Shown here piece by piece: positions 27,147-38,309 of a stretch of DNA of 64,000 bases. Below the pieces are notes generated by a model, which saw only the letters and a program-made list of their open reading frames with translations, did no database searches and had not been told where the DNA came from. Made by a program: the position numbers and the translations under genes. How positions within the stretch are numbered: position 1 is the stretch's first letter; every line of letters starts with the position of its first letter. Source of the stretch: Sphingomonadales bacterium 12-68-11 (GTDB taxonomy: Bacteria > Pseudomonadota > Alphaproteobacteria > Sphingomonadales > Sphingomonadaceae); the NCBI GenBank assembly GCA_002279825.1, contig NCCV01000004.1, forward strand, positions 124,001 through 188,000. The letters run 5' to 3'.

Positions 27147-28164
27147 CTTCGGTCGCCTGGAGTGCCACAAGGGGGGCTGCCTCCCGCATCGGTTCGGCCG
27201 CTTGCAATGGCACCAGCCCGAGCTTGGCGAACAATGCCCCGTCCGCGTCATCCCCGGCATTGGGCGCGGTCAGCAGCGTGTCGCCGGTGAAAATCGAGTT
27301 AGCGCCCGCCAGGAAGCACAGCGCCTGCGTCGCCTCGCTCATGCTTTCGCGGCCGGCGGAGAGGCGGACCATGCTGCGCGGCATCGTGATCCGCGCGGCC
27401 GCCACCGTGCGGACGAACTCGATGTCGTCGATCTTGGCGAGCGGCGTGTCCGCCAGCATGTCGCCGAGCACGGTGCCCTTGACCGGCACCAGCGCGTTGA
27501 CCGGCACGCTCTCGGGATGGCGCGGCAGCGTGGCGAGCGCATGGACGAACCCGACCCGGTCGGCGCGCGTCTCGCCCATGCCGACGATGCCGCCCGAGCA
27601 CACGGCGATCCCCGCCGCGCGGACATGGCCAAGCGTTTCCAGCCGGTCCTCGAACGTGCGTGTCGAGATCACCCGCTCGTAGTACTCGGGGCTGCTGTCG
27701 ATATTGTGGTTGTAGTAGTCGAGCCCGGCCTCCGCGAGCATCTCCGCTTGCCTGGGCGTCAGCATGCCGAGCGTCATGCAGGTCTCCAGACCCATCGCGC
27801 CGACGCCTTTCACGATCTCGACGATCGCGGGCATGTCGCGGTCCTTGGGATTGCGCCAGGCGGCGCCCATGCAGAACCGCTGGCTCCCGGCATCCTTCGC
27901 CTGCGCCGCCCGCTGAAGGACTTGCTGGACGTCCATCAGCTTGGTGGCCTCGACCCCGCTCTGGGCTTTCACCGACTGCGAGCAGTAGCCACAATCCTCC
28001 GGGCACCCGCCGGTCTTGATGCTGAGCAGCGTGCAGAGCTGCACTTCACCCGCGCGATGATGCGCGCGGTGCATTTCCGCCGCGCGGAACAGGAGATCGG
28101 TGAAGGGGAGGTCGAACAGCGCGGCAATTTCGGCGCGGGTCCAGTCGGTGCGAATCTCAGTCAT
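27136..28164 (-). CDS. bioB: Biotin synthase BioB
   Basis: 342 aa radical-SAM enzyme that inserts sulfur into dethiobiotin. The CxxxCxxC cluster motif CPEDCGYC near residue 57 and the later [13 protein letters not shown] and RLSAGRE are diagnostic. It is placed between the mutase and pccA genes, so biotin supply is tied to making biotin-dependent carboxylases. No other bio genes are seen. ATG at 28164 is chosen because it starts a typical BioB and overlaps the upstream small gene by eight bases. Confidence 0.93.
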   Translation of the reverse strand: MTEIRTDWTRAEIAALFDLPFTDLLFRAAEMHRAHHRAGEVQLCTLLSIKTGGCPEDCGYCSQSVKAQSGVEATKLMDVQQVLQRAAQAKDAGSQRFCMGAAWRNPKDRDMPAIVEIVKGVGAMGLETCMTLGMLTPRQAEMLAEAGLDYYNHNIDSSPEYYERVISTRTFEDRLETLGHVRAAGIAVCSGGIVGMGETRADRVGFVHALATLPRHPESVPVNALVPVKGTVLGDMLADTPLAKIDDIEFVRTVAAARITMPRSMVRLSAGRESMSEATQALCFLAGANSIFTGDTLLTAPNAGDDADGALFAKLGLVPLQAAEPMREAAPLVALQATEDVL

Positions 28165-28389
28165 CCTGCTTCCGGCTTCTAACGAAGGCAATGGCAGCAA
28201 ACATCAGCAGGCCTGCGAAAAGAGAGGCGTAGCCCGACGGCGATTGAAATTCCCGAAACTGCTCGCATTGTGCTTCCAGCCAGCCAGCTGGATTCGACCG
28301 ACATCGGAGTGTGAATTGCTTTACGGGTGACGAAAGGAGGCCGGTTAGGAGCAGGAGCCCTGCAATCAGGTTGAGAGTGCGTCCGGTTC

Positions 28390-28393
<4 letters not shown>
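28157..28393 (-). CDS. Small two-helix membrane protein
   Basis: 78 aa. Two hydrophobic segments at about residues 7-23 and 54-71 flank a loop with two Cys ([17 protein letters not shown]) and a charged end KQDD. It overlaps the mutase stop by four bases and the bioB start by eight, so it is translated as part of the operon and is unlikely to be a chance frame. I do not recognise the family. The paired Cys on the presumed periplasmic side might form a disulfide. Confidence 0.6.
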
Positions 28394-30634
<2,241 letters not shown>

Positions 30635-30642
<8 letters not shown>

Positions 30643-31057
30643 GCGCCGGCGTTTCCATGATCTCGGTCAGCACCCCGTTCATGTCCTTCGGGTGTACGAA
30701 GAACACCGGTGTGCCGTGCGCGCCGATCCGGATGGGGCCGAGTATGCGCTTATGCTGCGCGGTAAACCACTCATGAGCCTCATCAATATCTGGAACCTCG
30801 AACGCTAGGTGATGCTGCCCGCCCTGGGGGTTGCGCACCAGGAACGCGGCGATCGGCGACTCGTCGGATAGCGGCGAGAGAAGTTCGATCTGGGTACCAT
30901 GCTGGGGCGTATCGACGAAACACACCCTTACCCCTTGTTCGGGCATGTCGAACGGCGCGGTCACAACCGTCGCGCCCATCGTCTCGCGCCAGAACGCGAT
31001 CGCCGCGTCGAGGTCCGGCGTGGCGACGCCGACGTGGTTCAGGCGGCCCAGTTTCAT
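30635..31057 (-). CDS. mce: Methylmalonyl-CoA epimerase
   Basis: 140 aa VOC-fold enzyme that interconverts the 2S and 2R forms of methylmalonyl-CoA between PCC and the mutase. Metal-binding residues are visible in [23 protein letters not shown] and LTEIME. ATG at 31057 is chosen because AGAGG lies six bases upstream; an earlier TTG would leave no spacing. It overlaps the mutase start, so the two are coupled. Confidence 0.9.
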
Positions 31058-31066
31058 GGGCAACCT

Positions 31067-31897
31067 CTAGCCGATCAAATCACCAGTCAGCAAATCCGCT
31101 ACGCTGTCGATCACCACATGCGGCGTGCGTTCCGGGGGCTGGGCGGCCCATTCGGCGCGACTGGTCGATCCGCTGGCGACCGCGATGCCGATCGCTCCGC
31201 CCGCGCGGGCCATCTGCATCTCGGCCACCGCATCGTCGCCGACCACGCCGACGTCTGTTTCCGCCACGCCGAGCTGTTCGGCGATCAAGGTGAGGGCGAG
31301 CGCGCTTGGCTTGCCGCACGGTTCGGGCTCGCGGCCCGTCACGCGCGCGATCGCGCCGTTGATCGCGCAGGAATAGCCGAAGCTGCGGCCGTCCTTGGTG
31401 GCGAAGAACGGCACGTCGGAAGCGGTCAGAAACGCCGCCCCGTCCAGCACCCGCTCGCAGGCGAGGTGAATATGCGGCATCGTGCAGTCGGGGTGCCAGG
31501 CGACGTAGACTGCGTCCGCGCGGTGCGCCGCCTCGTCCTCGGGCAGCACGCAGGTCACGCCCAGCTCGGTCAGCGCATCTGCAACGCCCTGCGTGCCCAG
31601 CACCAGCACGCGCTCGTAGCCTCGATCCAGCATGACCTTTCCCGCCACGCTGTTCGGGGTGAACAGCCGTTCGTCGCGCACCGGGAGGCCGACCGCGCGC
31701 AGCCGCGGGGCCTGGACGCTGGCCGGGTAGGCGCTGCCGTTGGTCATCGCGATCCACGGGATGCCGCGCGTGTCGAGCGCCCTGAGCGCCTCGGCCGCGC
31801 CGGGGATCACCGTGTAGCCGCCGAGCTTGCGGTCGCTGAGGATCAGCGTGCCGTCGAGATCGAACATGAAGCCTTTGGGGCGTCGGATCAGCGTCAT
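31067..31897 (-). CDS. HAD-IIA family hydrolase, possible aryl-phosphate phosphatase
   Basis: 276 aa. HAD motif I FDLDGTL, motif II with MTNGS, and motif IV VVGDDAVAEM are present, with the large type IIA cap between. This subclass includes nitrophenyl-phosphate phosphatases. The setting, nine bases before mce and after a carboxyltransferase and split kinase set, suggests it removes phosphate from a hydroxyphenyl ketone intermediate, as a phosphatase does in the acetovanillone route. That role is inferred. ATG at 31897 chosen over a GTG nine bases earlier because of spacing to GAAGAG. Confidence 0.72.
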   Translation of the reverse strand: MTLIRRPKGFMFDLDGTLILSDRKLGGYTVIPGAAEALRALDTRGIPWIAMTNGSAYPASVQAPRLRAVGLPVRDERLFTPNSVAGKVMLDRGYERVLVLGTQGVADALTELGVTCVLPEDEAAHRADAVYVAWHPDCTMPHIHLACERVLDGAAFLTASDVPFFATKDGRSFGYSCAINGAIARVTGREPEPCGKPSALALTLIAEQLGVAETDVGVVGDDAVAEMQMARAGGAIGIAVASGSTSRAEWAAQPPERTPHVVIDSVADLLTGDLIG

Positions 31898-31910
31898 CGT
31901 ATCCACTCTT

Positions 31911-31995
31911 CGTCATTGCGAGGAGCGAAGCGACGAAGCAATCCAGAGCGGAGGGGCCATGCGCTCTGGATTGCTTCGCTACGCTCGCAATGACG
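31911..31995. repeat. Palindromic element PE2, copy 1
   Basis: An 85-base palindrome with ends CGTCATTGCGAG and CTCGCAATGACG and inner arms AGCAATCCAG and CTGGATTGCT. It lies in the 120-base gap between the HAD gene and the carboxyltransferase gene, the first break in an otherwise overlapping run, and may form a stable RNA hairpin that tunes downstream expression. Sister copies are at 37058, 42903 and 62846. Confidence 0.9.
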
Positions 31996-32018
31996 AAGCG
32001 ACGAGATCCCCCGCCCCG

Positions 32019-33479
32019 TCACGCACTCACCTCCAGCTTGAAGCCGGCCTTCTCGACCGTGAGGTGGGTCAGGTCGCGGCGGCTCAGCACTTCGCGAAGG
32101 AGGTTCATCACCGAGACCGTCGCGGGATCGTACGCGCGCTCGGCGGGCCCTGCCGCCTGCATGGCATCGACCAGGCCCGCCGGCATCGTCGCGCGCAGCA
32201 GGAACTCCTCGTCGGACAGCGTGGTGCCGATGCGTTTGCGCAAGTCCGGCAACTCCGCCATGCCCGGTTCGGCTGCGAGCTCTTTGGTACGCGGGTTGGC
32301 CATGATCCGGTCGAGCGTCTCGCCTTCGATCGGCACGTTGGGCCGCCCGAAGCGGCCGATCGCATAGCGGATCACCTCGTCGGGGATCACGCCGTAGCGC
32401 TCTTTACCTGTGACGTTGAGCATCGCCTGTGTCTGCAGCATCTGCGCGAACGGGGTCATCACGATCGGCCAGCCGAGCTCCTCGCGGACCCGGCCCATCT
32501 CCTCGATCACCGCCTGTTCGAGATGTGGCACGCCGTGATCGGCGAGGTGCCGGCGCATCGTTCCGACCATCCCGCCCGGAAGCTGGTGGCGCAGGTAAGC
32601 CGCGTCGAACGCCATCGGGCGCCCGGTCGGCAGCCCTTCGACCTCGGCCAGCGCGGTGAAGTAGCGGGCGACTTCGGCGACGGCCTCGTCGTCGATCTCG
32701 ACCGTATGGCCGAGCGCGCGCAAGTTGGCGATCATCCGCTCGATCGGCGGATTGCTGGTGCCGTCGGCCGCGCCGCCGCTGGCGCATTGCACGGCCGCCA
32801 CTCCGAGGTCGGCGGCCTCGAGGCTGGCGGGCTCGGCCTGGCCGATCGTGCAGTGGTTATGCAGCTCGAGCGCTTTGTCTCCGATCTCGGCGAGGATCGC
32901 CGGGATCAACGTCCGCGCGCGGCCCGGGCTCAGCAGCCCGCCGGGGTCCTTGATGTAGAGCGCCTCGATATCCGGGCTCGCGGCCATGGTCCGCGCGGCG
33001 GCGGCATAGTGCGCGTCGTCGTGGATCGGGCTGATCGTGAAGACCAGCGCCCCCACCACTTGCTCTCCGCCCGCGCGCTTGACCAGCCGCGCCACTTCGA
33101 CGTTGGACGCCGCGTCGTTCATCGGATCGGCGAGCGCGAAGCGGCGGATGCCGTTCCTGGCGAGGGTGCGGAACGCCAGCTCCATGAACTCCGGGCTCGC
33201 GGTCTCCCAGGCGATGAAGCGGAAGCCGGTCGAGAGGAACTGCAGCGGGGTGTTGCGACAGATCGCCGCCATGCCCCTGATCCGCTCCCAAGGGTCTTCC
33301 TGCTTATAACGGACCGCAACGCCCATGTGAGTAGAGGTGGTGAAATCGATCGCGCGATAGCCGGCGCGCTCCATCGCCGGGGCGATCGTCAGCGTCTTGG
33401 CGGTATCGATCCCCAACGCACCCCACAGGCACTGGTTGCCGTCGCGCAAGCTGGTTTCGACGATCTGGATCTGGGCCAT
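32019..33479 (-). CDS. OadA/PYC-type biotin carboxyltransferase subunit
   Basis: 486 aa. The HMGL-like barrel starts VETSLRDGNQCLWG (metal-binding Asp), and ALYIKDPGGLLSP carries the active lysine that is carbamylated in this family, followed by LELHNHCTIG. The C-terminal half is the conserved carboxylase domain. Length fits the alpha subunit of oxaloacetate decarboxylase without the biotinyl domain, which is supplied by the next gene. In place of oxaloacetate it may use a phosphorylated hydroxyphenyl ketone, given the neighbouring split kinase. Overlaps the BCCP stop by one base. Confidence 0.82.
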   Translation of the reverse strand: MAQIQIVETSLRDGNQCLWGALGIDTAKTLTIAPAMERAGYRAIDFTTSTHMGVAVRYKQEDPWERIRGMAAICRNTPLQFLSTGFRFIAWETASPEFMELAFRTLARNGIRRFALADPMNDAASNVEVARLVKRAGGEQVVGALVFTISPIHDDAHYAAAARTMAASPDIEALYIKDPGGLLSPGRARTLIPAILAEIGDKALELHNHCTIGQAEPASLEAADLGVAAVQCASGGAADGTSNPPIERMIANLRALGHTVEIDDEAVAEVARYFTALAEVEGLPTGRPMAFDAAYLRHQLPGGMVGTMRRHLADHGVPHLEQAVIEEMGRVREELGWPIVMTPFAQMLQTQAMLNVTGKERYGVIPDEVIRYAIGRFGRPNVPIEGETLDRIMANPRTKELAAEPGMAELPDLRKRIGTTLSDEEFLLRATMPAGLVDAMQAAGPAERAYDPATVSVMNLLREVLSRRDLTHLTVEKAGFKLEVSA

Positions 33480-33940
33480 CAGGCGAGCTTCACGCGCAGC
33501 AGCGGTTGGCCTTCCTCGACCGCCTTGCCGTTCTCGGCCAGCAGCGCGACCACCGTGCCGCGCACCCCGGCGCGGATCGGGTTCATCAGCTTCATCACCT
33601 CGATGATGCCGATGGTGGTGTCCTCGCTGACCGGGTCGCCGATCTCCACGAAGGGCGGATCGCCCGGGCGCGGCGCGGAGTAGAAATTGCCGAGCAGCGG
33701 GGCTGGCACGTCAACCTCGCCGGCTTTCGCTGCGCCCGCTTCCTGCCCGCGCGGAGGCGGGGCCGGAGTGAGTGCGGGCGCGGGCGCCACGGGCTCAACC
33801 TCCACCTCACGCGGAGCCCAGCCGCCACCGTCGCGCCGAATGCGCAGGCGGAACTCGCCCATTTCGAGATCGAGCGCCGAAAACTGCGAGGAATCGAGCA
33901 GCTTCGCGATCTCGGCCACGTCCTTCGCCGTCAGGCTCAC
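33479..33940 (-). CDS. Biotin carboxyl carrier protein
   Basis: 153 aa AccB-like carrier. The C-terminal biotinyl domain has EVMKLMN with Lys117 as the biotinylated residue (the usual first Met position is Val-Met). A Pro/Ala-rich linker (about 45-80) separates it from a small N-terminal region. It would carry carboxybiotin between a biotin carboxylase and the carboxyltransferase encoded by the gene that shares its stop base. Its start overlaps the ATP-grasp gene by four bases. Confidence 0.85.
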   Translation of the reverse strand: MSLTAKDVAEIAKLLDSSQFSALDLEMGEFRLRIRRDGGGWAPREVEVEPVAPAPALTPAPPPRGQEAGAAKAGEVDVPAPLLGNFYSAPRPGDPPFVEIGDPVSEDTTIGIIEVMKLMNPIRAGVRGTVVALLAENGKAVEEGQPLLRVKLA

Positions 33941-34983
33941 TTGCGCGCGCCTCCGGCGAAAATGCCCATCACGTGGTTGAGCGGATTGCCCTGTGGCGCG
34001 GCAATGGGCTTAGCCTCCGCATCCTTCATCGCCCAGACCGTCTCGGGCCGCGCTTGCAGCAGCAGCACATTGCCGTCCTGATCGAGCGCCCATTCGATGT
34101 CCTGCGCCTTGCCATAATGCCGCTCGATCCGCCGACCGACTTCGCGCAGCGCCAGGAGCTGCGGATCGGTCAGGCACGGCTGGCTGCGGATCGCGTCCTC
34201 GTTGGCGACTTCGACGATCCCGCCTTCGGGCGCCGGGACCTGCCGGGCGTGCTTGTCGGAAATGTCGCGCACGCTGATCTCTCCGGTGATCTTGCCGAGC
34301 ACCCAGCGATCGGGCGTCACTTCGCCCGAGACCACCGCGCTGCCGAGACCCCAGGCGCCCTCGATGGCGATCACCGACTTGTCGCCGGTCAGCGGGCTGC
34401 GGGTGAACATCACCCCGGCGCACCGGGCATCGACCATGCGCTGCACCACCACCGCCATCGCCACGCCGTCCTCGGGGATCGCGTGCTTGAGCCGGTAGGT
34501 CATGCTCTCGACCGAATAGAGGCTGCCCCAGCATTCGCGCACCCGGGCGACCATCTCGTCGGCGCCGAGCACCCACAGGAAGGTGTCTTGCAGCCCGGCG
34601 AAGCTGGCGTCCTCGGCGTCCTCGGTGGTGGCGCTCGAGCGCACCGCCACCGGCTCGCCGCCGGGCGACAGCGCGGCATGCGCGGCGCGGATCGCCTGCT
34701 CGACTTCCGCCGGCATCGGCTCCTCGATCACCCGCCGGCGCAGGTCTTCGCTGAGACTGGTCGCGGCGCCGAGATCGTTCGGATCGAGCGCCGCCACCCG
34801 CGCCCGCACCGGCGCGCTCGCTTCCAGCGCTGCCAGGAACCGCTCGAACCCCGCGGTCGTCACCACGAACCCCGGCGGCACCGCGATGCCCGCCTGGGTC
34901 AGCTCACCGAGCGAGCCGCCCTTGCCGCCCACCGTGGGCCGGTCGGCAATGCCGACATCCTTGAACCAGGCGACGGCGTTCAT
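33937..34983 (-). CDS. ATP-grasp subunit of a split PEP-synthase-type phosphotransferase
   Basis: 348 aa, corresponding to the nucleotide-binding N-terminal domain of PEP synthase and pyruvate phosphate dikinase (VGGKGGSLGEL near residue 18, AVRSSATTEDAEDASFAGLQDT in the middle, LQARPETVWAMK at the end). The size and split match the beta subunit of phenylphosphate synthase. ATP would phosphorylate His564 of the partner at 35160-37019 and so transfer the beta-phosphate to a phenolic or ketone substrate. This partner role is an inference from family and context. Confidence 0.83.
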   Translation of the reverse strand: MNAVAWFKDVGIADRPTVGGKGGSLGELTQAGIAVPPGFVVTTAGFERFLAALEASAPVRARVAALDPNDLGAATSLSEDLRRRVIEEPMPAEVEQAIRAAHAALSPGGEPVAVRSSATTEDAEDASFAGLQDTFLWVLGADEMVARVRECWGSLYSVESMTYRLKHAIPEDGVAMAVVVQRMVDARCAGVMFTRSPLTGDKSVIAIEGAWGLGSAVVSGEVTPDRWVLGKITGEISVRDISDKHARQVPAPEGGIVEVANEDAIRSQPCLTDPQLLALREVGRRIERHYGKAQDIEWALDQDGNVLLLQARPETVWAMKDAEAKPIAAPQGNPLNHVMGIFAGGARK

Positions 34984-34993
34984 GCGGCGGGCC

Positions 34994-35148
34994 CCTTCGA
35001 GACGCGGCTTCGAGACGCCACTGCGTGGCTCCTCAGCCGCTCCTGAGGGTGAGCGGGATTCTTTGCAGACACTTACCTACGCCCGCTCATCCTGAGGAGA
35101 GACTGAGCGAAACGCTTTAGGCGCGCAGTCGAAGGCTCGTCTCGAAGG
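34994..35148. repeat. Inverted repeat between the two kinase-subunit genes
   Basis: The ends are CCTTCGAGACG at 34994-35004 and CGTCTCGAAGG at 35138-35148. Inner arms with CCGCTCCTGAGG and its partner CTCATCCTGAGG lie in between. It fills nearly all of the 176-base gap between the ATP-grasp gene and the phosphohistidine gene and is a different family from PE1 and PE2. Confidence 0.75.
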
Positions 35149-35159
35149 ACCCCGGATCA

Positions 35160-37019
35160 TCACACCTCTTCCAGCACGCGCGCTTGGCCCATCCCGACGT
35201 CGTCGAGGATCGTCACGATCCCGCGCCCGCCGTCGACGCGGATGCGCTGGCCGTCCTTGATCTTCTGCGTCGCGGTGCCGGTGCCGACCACCGCGGGGAG
35301 GCCGTATTCGCGCGCCACGATCGCCATGTGGCTCATCGATCCGCCGATGTCGGATACCGCCGCGCCGATCTTCTGGAAGATCGGGCTCCAGGTCGGGTTG
35401 GTGACCTGGCACACCAGGATGTCGCCCTGCTGGATGCGGCCGATCTCGGCGACCGACTTGACCACACGGGCCGGCCCTTCGACCACGCCCGAGCAGGCCG
35501 CGAAGCCCTTGAGCTCGTTCGGGTTGCCTTCGCTGCCGCCGCTCAGCCAGGTGTCGAGGTTGTCGCGGGTGATGCCCCACAGCATCACGATCGCCGGATC
35601 GTCGATCACGTCCGGCACCGCGCCGAGCGCCGGCGAAGTCGGATGCTTGGCCCATTCGGCGATCGCCGCCTTGCGCTGCGCCACCAGCGCCGGCCAGTGC
35701 TTGGGCCCGCGCGCCTCGCTGCCGATGCCCCAGGCGAGCATCAGGTCGATGATCGCGGATTCGAGCTCGAACTGGGTGAGGTGGAACACGTCCTCCTCCA
35801 CGCCGCCGTCGCCGAAGAACCCGTGGCTTGCCAGCAGCGCCCCGAACTCCCGGATCTTGTTGAAGAACAGGTTGGTGTACCAATGCTCGCAGTAGAACTT
35901 GTGGCCCTCGACATAGGGGAACACGCGGTGCGCCAGGCCGATGAGCTGGTCGTACGTCGCGCGGTCCTCGTCGGTGCCGAGCAGCTCGCGGTAATCGCTG
36001 ACGAGCTGGTTGCGCTCCTCGATCAATTGCGCGGTCGGCCGCTCGATATTGGTGCCGGCCTTGATCTTCTCGATGTAGCCGGGGAGCGCGGCGAACGGCA
36101 GGCTGAGATCGTCCTGCCAGCTACGGTGGTAGTGGTAGAACCCGTCGCCGCTGCTGACGTTGAACCACGGGTTGCGGCTGGTCTCCAGCTCGCCGAGCCA
36201 TTCCTTGCCCGCGTTGCCGACTGCGTCCAGATCGGCCAGCACCTGGTCGATATTCATGTTGTCGGTGAAGTGCCGATCGACGGCCAGCTCGACGGCGCGC
36301 CGCGCCAGCCGCTTCACTTCCTCGTCGGGCCGGAAGATCTCGGCTTCCATGCCCGCCACCATGCGGCTGATCGCTTGGTCGCTGATCTCGGGGAAGGCCT
36401 TCTTGCAGAAGTCGAAGAAGGTCATGTACGCGCCGTAGCCGAGCAGCAGGAACTCGAAGTGGTGGTGCCACATCCGGTGGTACCCCTCGATCTGCTTCTG
36501 GTAGATATCGAGCAGCGCGTGGTTGGCGGCAACGCCCTTGCCGGTGTGCGTGGTTTCGAGCGGTTCGTAATCGGGCAATGACGGCTTGGGCAGCGCCTGC
36601 GCATCCGCGATCAGCGCTTTCATCTTGACCTTCCACTGGTCGTAGAGCCGCTCCCAGTGCTCGTAGTAATAGAACGCGCGCTGCTGGAACTCGCCGATGC
36701 GTTCCTCGATCTCGGCCGGATCGGTCACCGCCACGCCGCCGATATAGACGCGCCCGTTGATCACCCGGTGTTCGATGCCCTTGGCGGTCGGCAGCACGTG
36801 CACGCGGGTGTTGAACGCGCCGAGCGCCACATAGGCCGCCTCCGCGGTGATCATGTCGAAGTGATGCATCGGCTCGGGGAAATGCATCGAGTTGTAGAAC
36901 CAGAACTTGCCGTCATCCTCGGGCACGAACTGGGTGTAATAGGGATAGGCGGCCTGCGCCGCCTCGGTGCCGGGCACGACCTTGAGATCGCTGGGCAGGG
37001 GGAAAGACTTCTCGGCCAT
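35160..37019 (-). CDS. Phosphohistidine subunit of a split PEP-synthase-type phosphotransferase
   Basis: 619 aa. The last ~90 residues form the swivelling PEP-utilising domain, with His564 in GGSMSHMAIVAREYGLP as the phosphate carrier. The preceding ~500 residues are a helical substrate-binding region rich in Trp, Tyr and His (HRMWHHHFEFLLLGYG), unlike PEP synthase. Size and layout match the alpha subunit of phenylphosphate synthase and the AcvAB/HpeHI kinases of acetovanillone degradation. First gene of the leftward run; a repeat-rich 505-base gap lies upstream. Which subunit letter it corresponds to needs alignment. Confidence 0.8.
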   Translation of the reverse strand: MAEKSFPLPSDLKVVPGTEAAQAAYPYYTQFVPEDDGKFWFYNSMHFPEPMHHFDMITAEAAYVALGAFNTRVHVLPTAKGIEHRVINGRVYIGGVAVTDPAEIEERIGEFQQRAFYYYEHWERLYDQWKVKMKALIADAQALPKPSLPDYEPLETTHTGKGVAANHALLDIYQKQIEGYHRMWHHHFEFLLLGYGAYMTFFDFCKKAFPEISDQAISRMVAGMEAEIFRPDEEVKRLARRAVELAVDRHFTDNMNIDQVLADLDAVGNAGKEWLGELETSRNPWFNVSSGDGFYHYHRSWQDDLSLPFAALPGYIEKIKAGTNIERPTAQLIEERNQLVSDYRELLGTDEDRATYDQLIGLAHRVFPYVEGHKFYCEHWYTNLFFNKIREFGALLASHGFFGDGGVEEDVFHLTQFELESAIIDLMLAWGIGSEARGPKHWPALVAQRKAAIAEWAKHPTSPALGAVPDVIDDPAIVMLWGITRDNLDTWLSGGSEGNPNELKGFAACSGVVEGPARVVKSVAEIGRIQQGDILVCQVTNPTWSPIFQKIGAAVSDIGGSMSHMAIVAREYGLPAVVGTGTATQKIKDGQRIRVDGGRGIVTILDDVGMGQARVLEEV

Positions 37020-37057
37020 CGGTGCACACCTCTCGTGAATGCGCCTTCTTGTCGCTT

Positions 37058-37142
37058 CGTCATTGCGAGGGACCGGAGGTCCCGCGGCAATCCAGGGCGG
37101 CTCAGTGCGGACCTGGATTGCTTCGCTTCGCTCGCAATGACG
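37058..37142. repeat. Palindromic element PE2, copy 2
   Basis: 85 bases with the same ends CGTCATTGCGAG and CTCGCAATGACG as copy 1; the inner arms have GGCAATCCAGG and CCTGGATTGC. It lies just upstream of the phosphohistidine gene start at 37019, so it would be in or near the transcript leader of the carboxylation run. Confidence 0.88.
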
Positions 37143-37290
37143 AAACGTGGTGGTGAGGCGTCATTTCCAAGCTTGCAGGTCTACCCCGGGCCCGCAACCG
37201 AAAGTGAGGATTCGCGCGCACCCGCCGTGGGACAAACGCGTAGCTTTCACAGTTCAGGGTCCGTGAGGAGGACAGGAAGAAAAAGGGGGC

Positions 37291-37435
37291 TCGCGCAAAG
37301 GCGCAAAGGCGCGAAGATGCCGCGCTTGCGGCGAAGCCGCTTTTCCTCTCCGCGATGACTTCAGCCAAGGGTGGCAGCGCAAGGGCTGCTCCGCCGCATC
37401 AGCCAACTTCTTCGCGCCTTTGCGTCTTCGCGCGA
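37291..37435. repeat. Inverted repeat PE3, copy 1
   Basis: The left arm has CGCGCAAAGGCGCAAAGGCG and the right arm has CTTCGCGCCTTTGCGTCTTC about 115 bases later. A second copy with near-identical arms occurs at 41590-41822. The centre differs between copies. Confidence 0.75.
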
Positions 37436-37524
37436 AAAATCTCTCCCCCTTCCGCCAAGGCTGCCGCGCGCGCGCTCCGTCTGGCTGTACGCGGGGGCGC
37501 TCAGCCTGAAGTGGAAATGACAGC

Positions 37525-38238
37525 ATGAAGTACAAATTGATGATCGCCGCGGCTGCCATGGGGGCCGTGGTTGCCCTGTCGGCGCCGGCCTATGCCCAGG
37601 ACCTGTCGGGCTTCCGGATCGAAGCGCGCGGCGGCTGGAACCAGTCGAGCACCGACCTGAGCTTGCCCAATCCCGACTACGACGAGGACAATGACGAGCC
37701 GATCGACGAGTTCCTGACCGCCTCTGAAACCGAGAGCGACATCGCCTACGGCGCGGAGATCGGTTACGATTTCCAGATCCCGTATGGCCCCGTGCTCGGC
37801 GTCTATGCCGGCGTCGATTTCGCCGGCGGCGAGACGTGCGCCGAACTGATCGAGGACGATCTCGCCTGCGCGGGCATCGACCGCACGATCACTCTCGGCG
37901 CCCGCGCCGGCCTGCCGCTCGGCGAAACCTCGATGATCTTCGTCAAGGGCGGCTATTCGAACGGCAAGTTCGCGGCGACATATGATGAAGACGTGACCGA
38001 CAACGACGACGCCGATGCCGGCGACATCTTCGAATTCGACGAGGACCTCGGCGGCTGGCACGCCGGCGGCGGCCTCGAGTTCGGCCTCACCCGCCGGCTC
38101 TACGCCAAGCTCGAGTACACCTACACCAGCTACGGCAGCCAAGAGTACCGGCCGGACGGCGCCGACGAGGACAGCGACGCGCTGGAAATAGGCACCGACC
38201 GTCACCTGGTCGTGGCCGGTGTTGGGCTGCGGTTCTGA
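37525..38238 (+). CDS. Outer-membrane beta-barrel protein (Omp25/OmpA-like porin family)
   Basis: 237 aa with a signal peptide (ends SAPAYAQ, about residue 25). The mature protein is acidic, with Asp/Glu-rich loops, and alternates short beta strands such as GVYAGVDFAG and RLYAKLEYTYTSYG, and it ends in Phe (GVGLRF), the outer-membrane targeting signal. An eight-stranded barrel is likely. The very acidic loops may bind cations. A strong terminator follows at 38248. Confidence 0.8.
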   Translation: MKYKLMIAAAAMGAVVALSAPAYAQDLSGFRIEARGGWNQSSTDLSLPNPDYDEDNDEPIDEFLTASETESDIAYGAEIGYDFQIPYGPVLGVYAGVDFAGGETCAELIEDDLACAGIDRTITLGARAGLPLGETSMIFVKGGYSNGKFAATYDEDVTDNDDADAGDIFEFDEDLGGWHAGGGLEFGLTRRLYAKLEYTYTSYGSQEYRPDGADEDSDALEIGTDRHLVVAGVGLRF

Positions 38239-38247
38239 TCACGAGGG

Positions 38248-38279
38248 AGGGGAGGCTGCGCGAGCGGCCTCCCCTTTTT
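38248..38279 (+). terminator. Rho-independent terminator after the outer-membrane gene
   Basis: GGGGAGGC at 38249-38256 pairs with GCCTCCCC at 38267-38274 around a ten-base loop, and a run of five T follows at 38275-38279. It ends the outer-membrane gene transcript and, read the other way, would lie close to the end of the minus-strand MgtC-like gene. Confidence 0.85.
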
Positions 38280-38309
38280 CGTCTCACAAACGGGCGCGGT
38301 GTCCGTCGC

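Larger units (their letters stand above)
37020..37524. other. Repeat-filled intergenic region between divergent genes
   Basis: 505 bases with no convincing gene. It holds a PE2 copy (37058-37142), an AGGA/CGGG-rich spacer, then a second, larger inverted repeat (37291-37435). The promoter for the minus-strand carboxylation run and that of the outer-membrane gene must lie here, but no clear -35/-10 pair stands out. Confidence 0.7.

Noticed and set aside
25182..27290. 702-residue plus-strand reading frame opposite pccA
   Set aside because: Shadow of the biotin carboxylase gene; no coherent domain.
31827..33683. 618-residue plus-strand reading frame starting in a PE2 repeat
   Set aside because: Begins with repeat-derived residues and runs opposite the carboxyltransferase; such repeat-based frames are a common annotation artefact.
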